Source of the DNA: Saksenaea vasiformis B4078
Lineage: Eukaryota; Mucoromycota; Mucoromycetes; Mucorales; Saksenaeaceae
Length of the DNA stretch: 64,000 bases
Assembly: GCA_000697055.1 (NCBI GenBank)
Contig: JNDT01002331.1
Coordinates: 62,001-126,000 of the forward strand
Direction: 5' to 3'
In this document: in pieces, positions 12,008 through 22,387 of the stretch
Numbering within the stretch: position 1 is the stretch's first letter
Layout of the letters: each line of letters begins with the position of its first letter
Program-made: the position numbers and the translations under genes
Notes under the pieces: generated by a model
Told to the model about the DNA's origin: nothing
Database searches by the model: none
What the model saw: the letters and a program-made list of their open reading frames with translations, nothing else

Positions 12008-12465
12008 TCAACTGGAGTACATCTATTGTTGGTCCTTGTATTGTTTTGCCCACTAATAAAACCATGTTTATAAGACATATAAAATAATAAAAAGCAATAC
12101 TCACCATCATGGAAGGAATCCAGCGCTTAGGTTGCTGGTAACGCACCTGAAAGGGAATGAATAAAACGAGAAGATTATGTATGCTTTCCTACCTCCTTCT
12201 CGGCAGAAAGTTTCCAGATAGCAGCGAGGGTCACTGTCATACCAAGAGCAGCAATGGCCGTGTTGGATTTCCAGGCCTTGGGCTGCGACCACCAACCACC
12301 AGCAGGAGACCTGATAACGAAGAGCAATGAGTATGACACGATCTATATTTTCCATGCTTCGAAAACTTTTTTCTTTACCAGACGTCTTTAGGATAGGGGA
12401 ATCGGCTAACAGCACCCTATGATTCATGTAAGCAACATAGAACACGTCGACGTCGCAGCTACCAT
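12008..12465 (-). CDS. Small conserved single-span membrane protein, probably mitochondrial
   Basis: A four-intron minus-strand gene of about 71 residues, too fragmented for a plain ORF scan. The ATG at 12465 is split from the next exon by a 51-nt intron. The protein reads MGAVSRFPYPKDVWSPAGGW, then WSQPKAWKSNTAIAALGM, one hydrophobic helix (TVTLAAIWKL), a charged stretch SAEKEVRYQQPKRWIPS and a short tail. The PYPKDVWSPAGGWW..P..W..NT pattern is one I associate with small conserved fungal proteins of the mitochondrial inner membrane, possibly linked to respiratory complexes. No specific name can be given. The last exon (MYSS then stop) depends on an 87-nt intron and is the least certain part. 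Confidence 0.55.
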
Positions 12466-12747
12466 GGCAATGTAATTTTTTTTTGTTTTCGTGTGGTAGG
12501 CGCAAAATGGCGATTTCGTTAAAGGGATTTCGCTACACGCACCAGGCCGTGACGACCAGAATGACGTCACTAAACATTCGGACAACTTGGATTTCTTACC
12601 TGCAAATGCCCAGAAGCGGTCGCCCGCTGTACTACCGGACGCGAAACCCGTACCTAACAAAGAGGCAGGTTGAAAGCTCCTTAACTCCCCATCCCCAGTA
12701 GGGGAAAATATGTGCTACGTAAAGGCGGTGCGATCCCAATTTCCGAA

Positions 12748-12935
12748 CTATAACGAATATTGAGCCAATGATAACAATGTGCGATAGGGAGGTGTACCAG
12801 CACGGTCAAACTTGACGATATCGCTTGCTAACGGGATCCCTGTGGCGGGAACATTTGTGGCCACCGCAAGCTGACCCAAACTAATAATACTGGCATATTC
12901 TAGTAGAATCAGCGGCGCTAAGTGGTCAAATCCTA
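12748..12935 (-). CDS. Possible coding exon of an unidentified gene
   Basis: An open stretch of about 62 codons after a good acceptor (TTTTTAG). It reads GFDHLAPLILLEYASIISLG, then a run through VPATGIPLASDIVKFDRAG and TPPYRTLLSLAQYSL before TAG. The composition looks like real protein, but no upstream exon was identified with confidence and the family is not recognised. A short inverted repeat (TAGTAG / CTACTA) spans the exon start. Confidence 0.3.
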
Positions 12936-14035
12936 CTAAAAATGTTGTTCAGTATGAATCGTGATGAGTATATTTTACAAGGAAATTGCTACGGACACTC
13001 ATGTTACATAATTTAGAGAACTGTTAGATGGATAGCTTAGAATTCTCTAACGAAATACGATCGTATGCAAATACTAGCGAGGGTTTGATTCTTCGTGGAT
13101 CAACTGTTTAGGCATAGATAGATGAATGGGACATCTGCCTGTAGGTGCTCGACGAGGGCTTAACAGGCAAACACTCAGCTCATGGGCATTCATCTTATGG
13201 ACGCTGGCTTCCAGGTCTTGGGCTTTATTTGAGCACAGTCATACTTGCATCAAAGCCCGGGAAGACGTTTGCACAGCCGCAGGCGACTCTGAGTGTCCGT
13301 AGTAATTCCCTACATACAACCATCTGGTGGATCACAACTCTGCGTTATCCGTGCAGAGGATATGGACTGTATGACAGTTTAGATACTCACAGGATTCTGG
13401 AAGGAAGTATGTCGTATAGTCGAAGATGCAAGAGTGCAGAAGCAAGTGTTTCGTCCTTGATCATGCATATATGTTTATCCCCACTGCTCTTGCATGCATG
13501 ATGTTGTGTGGCTCTTTAGAAGCGACCAAAATACCAAAAGGAAATAAGTCACCTTTTCCCACGAAAAGCAACCACTTGTACATTACTCTATTTTCTTCAA
13601 GGGACGATCAAAGCCAACATTTTCCGATAAATCTCTTCTCATTTACTGTTCACAATCAGACATTTCATAATGTCTTTTTGGATATCCATCTGGACCACAA
13701 GGTGGCATATAGGCTTCAAACAGGCTATGACCTGTCGATATATCTACTTATCGGTAATTCTCGTTCTAATTTTTCCCACAGTGATTAGATTAGTGACATG
13801 CATATTATACTGTTTATAAAAGTGTTAGATACTGTTAGGTTCTCGTAGTGTCGGCTTAACATAAACCTTACAGTTCAAACGGAGCAATTCCGAGAACCTC
13901 TGCTTAATAACAGAATGACAGCCACCACAGTCTTTCTTTCTTTACTTCAATGAGTTCCTATAAGCGAACGAGGAATTATCATCTAACATAACGAGACGGA
14001 TACATTTTTATTATGTCTGCTTCCCTAACACCTCC
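12936..14035. other. Intergenic or degraded coding sequence
   Basis: Contains ORFs at 13145-13501 (+) and 13426-13788 (+) without recognisable domains. On the minus strand, 13390-13500 reads plausibly (MIKDETLASALLHLRLYDIL) into a GTGAGT donor, but no complete gene could be assembled. Confidence 0.3.
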
Positions 14036-14039
14036 AACA

Positions 14040-16091
14040 GCTTAGTGAATTTTTCACGTATGATATTGCTAATCGATGCACACGAGGCCTTCATTTTGAC
14101 GGACATACCGCTGAGTACTCCGCGATAGAAATTGAAGAGGGAAAGGATAATATTCTAAAACTTGTTCATGAATATTCCTGGGAAAAGTCTTTCTTGGACC
14201 AGATGTGTACAAGGGCAATCGAGACGGATAGTAGTAGGAACAGATTCCTGGTGGACGATAGCCTCCATCGTTTGCCTTCTAAAACGTCTGGTTATGATAT
14301 TGCTGCTGAATCTAGTTCCTGCGAACGCAAGCAGAACCATCAGCATCTTGCAAGTGATGCAGTTGAATACACAGTTTCTCGTCTTTCTTGGGGAGAAGTA
14401 AGGACCTGGAAGAATTTTTAGAGGGGAACTAAAAAGGATATCGTGCCAGGTGCATCTATCTTCGGAGCTTCTCAAAGCAACTACTAATTTCCAGCAAGCT
14501 ATACAAAGTGCGCTAAAAGAATACACCAATGAGAATAAGTATGAAGGGCTACAAGACGTGTTTGGACGATTCGGTTATTATTACCCGTCAAAAATCGTAC
14601 TTAGTACTTTGATTCGCAGATACAGTAGGTGGCATAGATTAAGATATCTGCTTATTTAGGTGGTCTACTCGCTTGCAAAAAAAGAAAGTTCAAACATACA
14701 AAGTGGAAACGAGTGTGAATTAGAGACTGAGGATGGGCAATCCAGCCAACACACAGCGGAGAGCGTTACAAAAGCAATCAAAAATCACAAATATTAGAAA
14801 GTCATGGGTAACTTTGATTTTCGTATCTGTGATAGCAACTAGACAACTTGTGATAGGTGGTGACCCCGGAGTATTTTTTGTGAATGGACTACGAAATTGG
14901 AAGGAAACGACAAAATCCGAACCAGCAATCATCCAGTTCAAAGACGCGAAGCCGTTGTATGACCTCCTCGAGAATGATGAACGTCTTCAAGTAGAGAAAG
15001 TTTACAATCAGGCATTCTTTGATGTCGAACCCCGACATGCAGTGGAGCAGAGTCTCGCAGAAGCTTTCAAAACGTGTGACAAAGTAGATGAAGGTGCGCG
15101 AGACAAAGGTGAAGACATAAGCTGGTTGCAACTTCTGAATAAAAGCAGTAACAGAGCGATAGATAATGGATATGGAACTGCACAAAATGGCCCTGAGGAA
15201 CCACTATTCAGTGACGAGAGTTCTGATGGCGCCGATATCGGCGATATTAACATAGAGTGGGAAGCCATTAGTGACGGAGGCGAAGAAGCACGAAGCTATC
15301 CTGAAGAAAATGTATTCAACAACGAGGAGACTGATGATGAAGACAATATCAGCGACGTTAACGTAGGACCGCAAGCTATTGATCAAAGAGATGAAGTCTA
15401 CGTCCAAGTAATTGAATTGTACCAAAAAGCGGCAGATCACGGAAATGAAAGGGCGCAAGTCCTACTTGGAGATATTTACAGGGATAAAAGAAAAGACATC
15501 GACAAAGCAATTGAATGGTACGAAAAGGTGGCAAATCAAGGAAATCAATATGCGCGGATCCGACTTGGTGATATGTACTATTACGGGCATGAGGTGAAGA
15601 AAGACATGAACAAAGCAATTGAATGGTATGAAAAAGCGGCGAATCAAGGAAATGAAGATAAGCAAATCCAACTTGGAGATATTTACAGAGACGGAGATGG
15701 TGTGAAGCAAGACATCAACAAGGCAATTGAATGGTAGGAAAAGGCGGCAGATCAAGGAAACTGGGATGCGCGACAGAGACTTGGAGATGCGCAAAGGGAG
15801 CTTGCGGATAGGTACAGAGATGGAGATGGAGTGAAGGAGGACATCAACAAAGCGATTGAATGGTATGAAAAAGCGGCGGATCGAGGAAATGAAAATGCGC
15901 CAGTCCAACTTGGAGGTATTTACATGAATCAAAAGAATGACATCGGCACAGCAATTCAATGGTTCCAAAAAGCGGCGAATCAAGGAAATGAGTGGGCGCA
16001 AGGCTATCTTGAAGATATTGTCATAAAGGAGGGCGCCGACAAACCAATTGAATGGTACATAAAAGTGGCGGATTCATGGATATGTAGTTAA
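14040..16091 (+). pseudogene. Sel1-repeat protein gene interrupted by an in-frame stop
   Basis: The 3' part (14733-15737) encodes 36-residue Sel1-like helical repeats with the core AIEWYEKAANQGN...LGDIY.DG.GVK.DI. Three repeats are read before TAG at 15735-15737. That TAG stands exactly where the other repeats have TAC or TAT (EW-Y-EKAA). The same frame then stays open for about 118 more codons, with about three further repeats, to a stop at 16091. Upstream exons (14040-14397, 14449-14618, from about 14679) encode a non-repeat N-terminal region with phrases such as FGRFGYYYPSKIVL and LVIGGDPGVFF...W, which recall the MACPF-like regions of large fungal Sel1 proteins (tentative). Splicing between about 14790 and 14850 could not be resolved, which adds to the impression of decay. 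An acidic linker lies at about 15220-15370. Sel1 repeats usually mediate protein-protein contacts. Confidence 0.6.
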
Positions 16092-16134
16092 ATAAAACAA
16101 CTGGCGATGTCCAAGATCCACTACGGAATAATTA

Positions 16135-16262
16135 TCATGGAATTCCATGACCAATTCATAGAATGATTATAGAGATGCACTTTTCTATGATTATTCTATG
16201 ATAGCAAATTCCATGATTGTTATATGATAAACTAGGGATGATCATAGAATTGTATGATAGCA
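16135..16262. repeat. Cluster of AT-rich palindromes
   Basis: Opens with a perfect 16-bp palindrome, TCATGGAATTCCATGA (16135-16150). Next is an 18-bp inverted pair with two mismatches, TCATAGAATGATTATAGA at 16156-16173 and TCTATGATTATTCTATGA at 16184-16201, around a 10-nt loop. Further copies of ATTCCATGATT and ATCATAGAATTGTATGATAG follow. It lies just 3' of the broken Sel1 gene and could be a foldback element or a strong cruciform or terminator-like structure. Confidence 0.6.
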
Positions 16263-16980
16263 ATCCTAACTGTCTTGGAAGGTTATGATTTGCAACGTCT
16301 ACTAGTTTATTTATATTTTTTGCTGCCGTTACTGGTCCTGTTCTCGCTGCTAGATACCATACCTGGTCAGATGCAGTGGCTTCTGCCATTTAACTCTACT
16401 GGGTCTTCACATAGACTACCAGCAAACTCCTCAATAGTTGTGCAGTCTACTACAAACAGCTGGTCTTCAGACTTTGCATAGTAGTATATACTATCTGTCT
16501 GTTCATCTAATTCAGTGCTATATATACCCACAACAGCAAGTATTGACTCTGGATTTTCGATAGGTTGGGCGGATGCCCAGAAGTTTCATGGATATGAAAT
16601 TGTTTTCTGAATCAAAAGATGACGAATAAATTTGCAACCTCTGAGCGGCCACCGATTTTCTAAGAAATACGATTGATTGAAATGATCGCCGCTGTACGAT
16701 AGCACAAATGCTTCTAAAGAGGACGCAACATTCCATTTAGAAGGGATCGCTTGAAAGAGGTGAGACGTGATGTGCGAACACGCAGAATTCACTAAACTTT
16801 CGGACGTTCCGATGAGACACGACCATCCTCCATAGGTTTTGATGATCGGCCCCATGAAAAGCCTTCATTTACCAATGACCAGGACACGGATGCCCGGTCC
16901 TTGCGACGTGCCCTGATAGTAGAGAAGATGCTAGACTGACTGGCATCTGACGAACCGCCGATGACCCCGCAGCCATCGGT
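16263..16980. other. No supported gene
   Basis: A minus-strand ORF at 16586-16855 has coherent composition (SHITSHLFQAIPSKWNVASS, then LENRWPLRGCKFIRHLL) and may be a fragment of an unidentified gene. No domain was recognised and no splice partners were found. Confidence 0.25.
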
Positions 16981-17435
16981 TTCACTTCATCGAATTTCGT
17001 AAAGCCGTGTATGAAGCTGGTGTCAAAATCGTAAGTGCCCACACAAAAGCGAAAACAAAACCAGTGGTGTTATCTATGGCCATGAACTGACACGCGGACC
17101 TTTTTTCTAGCTGAACAAACTGTGGTATCTCCCAGATCGGAGCAAATTGAAGCAGCTCATGAACGGCTTCACAGCACCCTGCACACCTGGTCAACAGTTG
17201 GATGTCATGTCGGCCAAACTTATCATGACGATCGACTTGCGTGATGTTCACCAAAGTCAACGCATTGAAGCTGTCCTTGTCACGCGTTGTCGACACCCTG
17301 AATACCCGAGTAGAAAACGTGTTCCGCCATCATATATCGAGCAGCGACCTTTGGGATCGGATTGAGCAAGTCACTGTCGCCTTGGGCGACGGATTACCAC
17401 CAGTGGCCAAGCAGCTTTACGATGAGATACGGTAG
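16966..17435 (+). pseudogene. Fragment of an unidentified gene cut off by a MITE
   Basis: Exon-like blocks: HRFHFIEFRKAVYEAGVKI into a GTAAGT donor at about 17032, then LNKLWYLPDRSKLKQLMNG after an acceptor at 17110. In another frame, VENVFRHHISSSDLWDRIEQ continues to LPPVAKQLYDEIR, ending at TAG in the sequence CGGTAG. That stop is formed at the TA target site of the inserted element starting at 17435, so the reading frame appears truncated by the insertion. The helical C-terminal part has some resemblance to SRA1/Sec31 C-terminal domains, but this is weak. Confidence 0.3.
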
Positions 17436-17944
17436 CCGCGCGTTAAATTTTATAATCTTGGTGGACGGAAACCTCATAACGTTATCGAGAATATAAATTA
17501 AACGCATTTAAAGCTGATTCTTATTGGCTAATCAATCGCGATACCTTGCAAAAGGTCCTTCTACAGCAAGTGCATATATGCCGGACTTGGAGAACCAGTT
17601 GGCTGGACACCTCGAGTTGATGATATTGAGGAAGCTTAGGTAGCTAGGTTGGGCAGTAGCGAATGTAAAACAAATGGATGTTCAAGGCTACTTTAGTAGT
17701 CAATAAATTCCGTATGTGCACAGTGGCATATAAATATATTCTTGTCAATGCTTCCAGGCGTCTCATCCAGGATAAGCGGTATATATCGGATAAACCATAT
17801 GCCTATTTTATATGTGGATTCAAACTGTATAAAATACAAGTTTAGAGAACCTTTTATATTTCACTGCGAACAAAATTGGTGGACACCAAAAAGCATAACA
17901 ATAGCGAGAATATAATTTTATCGAGTATAATTTTAGCGCGCGGT
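17435..17944. mobile_element. MITE with terminal inverted repeats and TA target duplication
   Basis: A 510-bp AT-rich element. The left end reads (G)CCGCGCGTTAAATTTTATA (from 17435). The right end, read inward on the other strand, is (A)CCGCGCGCTAAAATTATA (from 17944). Both are flanked by TA (17433-17434 and 17945-17946), the target duplication of Tc1/mariner elements. No transposase ORF is inside. A subterminal direct repeat (GGTGGAC...CATAAC..TA.CGAGAATATAA) occurs at about 17460-17496 and 17879-17914. A degraded Tc1-type transposase lies about 400 bp downstream, but its link to this element is not shown. Confidence 0.65.
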
Positions 17945-18321
17945 TACTGTACATGGCAAATCAATTGATGCTGATATCATTGAGGAAAACGAAGACGACA
18001 ATGAAGACGATGACAGCGATCGAATTTGTTTTCCCATGCAAGCATTCAAATAAAGATACGGAATCACGCATTTGTGATTTTTAAAACATGATGGCGACAA
18101 TCAACCCAAGGTGCCAAGGATTCGCCAAACGGTATATTTTCACTTGGTCACCCCCATCAACCTAAAACGATCAAACTATTACGGTGCTAGAAGTTAAATC
18201 TGGTCAGTGTCAGTGATGTGAATTTGGTCGGCCAAGCGGATTTGAGTCAGCCATGCTGAAAATGAGCCGTGTAAAAAAAAAGGGTCAGAAAACTAAGATA
18301 AAGAAGATATTTATTATGGAC

Positions 18322-18845
18322 TATAGACCTATCTCGCCGGCCAAACAGCGCTCCCAGAAGGTTAAAGAATGTTGTATCCATCCTTGGCAATCTTCATGAG
18401 AAATTTGCTCAGATGCGCGGCGAATATGGTCATTGAGTTGTGCTTTCTTCCTGACAGATGCTGGATCTTTGTTCACCACATCCTTGAGCTTTGCCCAGAA
18501 TTCTTCGATTGGGTTTTAGGAAGGGGGGAGCAAGCCGGCAGGAAAAGCAACTAGTATCCCTGCTCCGTAGCCCAGAACCGCGCTTCCGATGGCTTATGGA
18601 TGGCTGCATTATCCATAACGAGGTATTTGTACCTGAATCCCTGAGCCTCAATGCAAGTGAAAACTTGTTGAACAAAGCCCAGGAAATCGGCACCAGTCGT
18701 TCCTTTCTTTTGAATTTGTAGTGCACCATAGGGTTTCCATAACTTATTTGGGCAAAATCAGACCGATGATGGACATCTGTGACTCTCGTGGGTCTGAAGG
18801 TGATTCCTTTTACTGTGGCGGCTCCACCACAAACACCGACAACTA
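18322..18845 (-). mobile_element. Tc1/mariner-type DDE transposase remnant
   Basis: The C-terminal catalytic half of an IS630/Tc1-mariner transposase, read across several frames. Upstream it shows MVHYKFK-like and GADFLGFVQQVFTCIEAQGF words, then the YLVMDNAAIHKPSEA strand that carries the second acidic residue, then NPIEEFWAKLKDVVNKDP, the (S)xNPIEEFW signature with the third acidic residue. It is dead: there is a TAG after the EQGY position and a frameshift just before NPIEEFW in a C-rich run (about 18523-18532), plus further breaks upstream. The N-terminal DNA-binding half is missing. It ends within a few bp of the SPC25 start codon on the other strand. Confidence 0.7.
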
Positions 18846-18851
18846 ACAACC

Positions 18852-19810
18852 ATGGCAAGCCAGGACGAGGAAGTACATGCCGAGTTGTCACCCATGCTGA
18901 CGCGCTGTCATGACATGGAGCGAAAGCTAGAAGAAATGGGACAAAAGTTTGAGGCGCATATTGACAGAACAACCGAACAAGCAAAGATCGCTGCTGAACG
19001 TGCTGAGCAGGAAGAAGAGAAGCTGCTGCGTAAGAATCCGTCAAATCATTCCGTTGACTGATTCGATAATAATAGAGACGCAAGATCGCCTTAGACAGGA
19101 GATCGAGCATATCACGCAGAAGATTCGCGAGGAGGGACAAAGTAAGTAATCATGAAGAAGGATGGAATGGCAACGGCTGAACTACGGTTCCTTTTTAGAA
19201 CTGAAGATCAGACAGCAACGGGCTGCAGAGCTTGCAAAGGAAACAGAAAACCAGAAACAACGACAAAAAATCGCTAGAGTTCGGATGCAGCAAGCGTTAG
19301 CAGAACGCGACGCGCTAAAAGAAAAATTACGACGCAAACAAGAAGGTACGCTTCAGCTTTCTCCTACGGACTGAGTTTACATGATGGGATAGACAAAGAG
19401 AGTATTCGACGCCGGCATGACATCGAAGCACGAAACTCCGAAATCGAGTTGAACGCACTGATCGACATAACACGTTTGCGCATCAGTTCACCTGGAGGTA
19501 GATTATCTAAACGATCGAGAATAGCAAGTTGACCCATTTTTAGTGGATCGAACGAAATTTGAGTTTACTTATATTGACGAGAGCAACTGGGATCGGATAT
19601 TTTACATTGTCTTGGATATTGCACCCGATCGCGTGTATTCTGGTAAAATACGATATACCGTCATCTTGGACTTACTTCTCTTTAGTATCAGAATGCGTAC
19701 CCGAGATTTCAAATATGCCAGAACTTGTTGAGCAACTCAACAAGCACCGCGATTTGCCTAAGTTTATTAAACAGACGCGTAGTGCCTTCTACTCCCTTAC
19801 ATCGTCCTAA
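18852..19810 (+). CDS. SPC25: Kinetochore protein Spc25 (Ndc80 complex)
   Basis: A six-exon gene of 239 residues. Spc25 pairs with Spc24 in the Ndc80 complex, which links the centromere-side kinetochore to microtubules. Residues 1 to about 150 form a long coiled coil rich in E, K, Q and R (MERKLEEMGQKFEAHIDR, then QQRAAELAKETENQKQRQKI). The C-terminal globular RWD domain follows: KFEFTYIDESNWDRIFYIVL, DIAPDRVYSV.ECVPEI, MPELVEQLNKHRDLPKFIK. Inferred introns: 19030-19075, 19142-19198, 19346-19392, 19498-19543 and 19643-19685. The order of F.FTYID and L.eLN...F.KFi matches the family, as does the length (about 220-250). The 5' flank is a dead transposase, so the promoter must lie within or beside transposon-derived DNA. 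Confidence 0.85.
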
Positions 19811-20105
19811 CAAGAAAAAGATTGGGCGATATTTGCTTGCGAACCATTGGTGCTGGTCACTTACAATAAATAATATTCCTACGCGTTTGAAATAGCTATT
19901 AAAAGTAATGTGTGTTTATGAACTCGAGGTTATGAAATTGTGGTAAAATGTCGAGTCAAACTTCAGAGTGATCAGGAGTGGTTGAGGCTTGTGTGACTGT
20001 GAATTAGGTGCGACGCGGTGCGGCGGTCTGTGTCGGCTCAGTCTACTTGCTCATGGCGTGCCAATCACTAGGAAATCCTTCTTCTGCTGTCAGACATTCA
20101 CAACC

Positions 20106-20884
20106 ATGGTAAATATATCAAACAAGTATAGAAGAGAGGAAAAGAGGGAAAGGATGGACAGATGAATGGATGGATGGGTACAGTAATAGTTTGGCGAGTG
20201 GAACAATCGACGGATTATCAAATTTACGTCTGGGGGATAATTCAATAGGAACATTGTTAACCATTTCCACCTTTCGTCACGTATAGGGTATTGACTTGAA
20301 GAACCACCACGTCAAGAACTCCAACAGGACGGCTCCCAAGTCTGATAATGTCTACTTGGCTTTGTTGGTCAAGGTAATGTATTCCTTTTTATACTGGATT
20401 TATCAAGTTAGGCTGACATCTGTAAAAGTTGTACCGCTTCCTTGCTCGCCGTACCGATGCCAACTTCAACAAGGTTGTCTTGAAGCGTTTGTTTATGTCT
20501 CGTGTCAACCGTCCCCCTGTCACCCTCTCTCGTCTTGCTCAGAACGCTAAGGATGGCAAGACCATCGTCGTTGTTGGTACCGTTACCGATGACTCTCGCA
20601 TGTTGGAGGTTCCCAAGCTCTCCGTGGCTGCTCTCCGTTTCACCAAGACCGCCAAGGCCCGTATCTTGAAGGCTGGTGGTGAGGTCTTGACTCTCGATCA
20701 GTTGGCTCTTCGTGCCCCCACTGGCGCTAACACCGTCTTGATCCGTGGTGCCAAGAACTCCCGTGAAGCTTGCAAGCACTTCGGTATGGGTCCCCACAAG
20801 AACAAGAAGCCCTATGTCCGCAGCAAGGGTCGCAAGTTCGAGCGTGCTCGTGGTAAGCGTGCCAGCCGTGGTTTCAAGGTTTAA
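20106..20884 (+). CDS. RPL18: 60S ribosomal protein eL18
   Basis: Three exons (20106-20108, 20287-20373, 20429-20884) giving 181 residues. The first exon is only the ATG, a common layout for fungal ribosomal genes. The protein starts [20 protein letters not shown] and has the conserved [36 protein letters not shown] and [15 protein letters not shown] segments of eL18 before a basic end ([11 protein letters not shown]). Codons are strongly biased to C- and G-ending forms, as expected for high expression. The 178-nt first intron is much longer than the 50-nt norm of this window; no snoRNA boxes were found in it. Confidence 0.95.
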
Positions 20885-20959
20885 ATTCAAAAATAAAACC
20901 GGATCTATGTCTGTTGTATTTTTCTCCTCAGCGACATATATATCTTTGTCGAGAGAATT

Positions 20960-20973
20960 TGTGTGCGTGTGTG

Positions 20974-21019
<46 letters not shown>

Positions 21020-21047
21020 TGTGTGTTTGTGTGTGTTTGTGTGTGTT
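20960..21047. repeat. (GT)n microsatellite
   Basis: About 88 bp of nearly pure GT dinucleotide, broken by two GC steps early and by TTTGT interruptions near the end. It lies about 75 bp after the RPL18 stop, so probably in or just past its 3' UTR. Confidence 0.9.
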
Positions 21048-21284
21048 TTATGATTTTTTTGAGGCAAAAAGGATAGGTTGTGGAGTATTGGTGTGGGAGG
21101 AAACTGAAAACAATGCTATGCGGTAAGATGACGATGGAAAGCGGTTAGGATGATCTGGAAAAAATGTATCAGCCGTAACTGCTCAACAATCACTGCTTAT
21201 TACGATAATAGCACTTGGCAAGCGGTGGATCATCAACTATGATTGTTGCTTGTCTAGGTTCCGAGATAGGATATCGACCGGCAG

Positions 21285-21602
21285 TTAACGTGCGGCTGCT
21301 TTTTTTAGAGACTTCACCTGCAAACCAGTTGAGATTGGATTATGCGTGAGGGACAAAGGAACCAGGCCTGCATTACCCGCGCTGCATATTTGGGGTGACT
21401 GGGAGACAGATACTTCTCAGCAGACTGAAGATACCTTTGTTTCGCATTGATATTGTCCGACACACTAGGAGAGATCTCTTGTGCATCCCGGTAATCGAGT
21501 CTCTCGCCTCTAGGCAGAGGTTCTTGACAAGACATCCTTTTCTTTACAGCATCGCCCTTCTGATATTCATCTCTACTTTGTTCAAAAACCATCATAGCGA
21601 AG
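21285..21602 (-). CDS. Terminal exons of an unidentified gene (partial)
   Basis: Exon 21377-21602 starts after a strong acceptor (TTTCTTGCTACAG) and reads FAMMVFEQSRDEYQKGDAVK, later SDNINAKQRYLQSAEKYLSP and SHPKYAAR. A GTAATG donor leads over a 58-nt intron to a last exon (21285-21317) adding VKSLKKAAAR and TAA. The frame is maintained and the composition is that of a charged helical protein. Upstream exons beyond 21608 were not found and the family is not recognised. Confidence 0.4.
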
Positions 21603-22039
21603 CTGTAGCAAGAAAATCACCATTGGACTCATCTAATGTATATATGGTGACTATCAGTAAGCCTCCTTGAGGTCAATTCGTAGGCAATAAGATGTCGAAT
21701 ATCGGAAAATAATATTGTTACAGCGATTGACACTCTTCATACGATTTATTAAGTAACTTTTCGCACTACTTTAAACATTTTTTGTCCGTCAAGGGCCCAA
21801 TTCGATCTAACGAAAGATCGAATATGCGTTATTACTTCAACATTTTGTCAGAGTACCAAATAACTTACGTGAATTTGGACCCTCCAATGGACACAGAATT
21901 TATTCAAGCAACGTAAAAAATAGTTCCTGGTTGGTAAATGGAACAGTGCTTGGATGTCATCTTACTTATCCCCGAAAGGTATTGCCATCCTTTGATGGCA
22001 CCCAGCCACAGTACCTAACTCAGTAGGGGCGATTGTTAT

Positions 22040-22345
22040 TGGACGACGACTTCCATGGGAGCGGCCACGTTTGGATTTGACGGTGGGCAGAGGACTTGGA
22101 GCGATGTAACGTCTGGCGATCTGTTCTGAAAGATGAGTGATACAATGTGTGTGACAGCATTTACTTACTTGAGTGAAGGGCGAAGGGTACCAACACAACC
22201 AAGACAGCCCGGGACAGAGATCATGCAGCCTAAACAGCAGACAGCAAACATGAATAATCTTGCGTATATAATAAATTGACATCCTTACCGGGGATGTTAA
22301 AGAGAACAGAGCCAAAGAAAAAAAAAAAAGGAAATTCGTACGTTC
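22040..22345 (-). repeat. Dispersed family copy B (gene-like, with intron)
   Basis: Reading the minus strand: CTTTGGCTCTGTTCTCTTTA, ACATCCCCG, then an intron (GTAAGGATGTCAAT to CTGTTTAG), then a second exon whose frame reads FGSVLFNIPG joined to CMISVPGCLGCVGTLRPSL. A second GTAAGT intron and a third block (GATCGCCAGACGTTACATCG) follow. The exon/intron layout is shared with copy D (31170-31440) and partly with C (26190-26510). The product would be short, hydrophobic and Gly/Cys-rich. No known family was recognised, and no convincing Met start was found. Confidence 0.5.
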
Positions 22346-22387
22346 GTTTTAAGTATGGATTATTTTGGTTGGAACCTGTGCTTACCT

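Noticed and set aside
12901..12938. Possible tRNA-like fold (GGTCAAATCC near a TAGTAG/CTACTA stem)
   Set aside because: The stem-to-stem span is only about 38 nt, and there is no D arm or anticodon arm.
15462..16001. A 179-codon minus-strand ORF with repeated RRFFIPFNCFVDV
   Set aside because: Antisense shadow of the Sel1 repeats.
18430..19140. A 236-codon minus-strand ORF
   Set aside because: It covers SPC25 exons in antisense and the transposase remnant in the wrong frame. The transposase motifs are in other frames.
20109..20286. snoRNA inside the long first intron of RPL18
   Set aside because: No convincing C/D or H/ACA box pair at suitable spacing.
20408..21067. A 219-codon minus-strand ORF starting with HTHTHT
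   Set aside because: Antisense of RPL18 plus the GT microsatellite.
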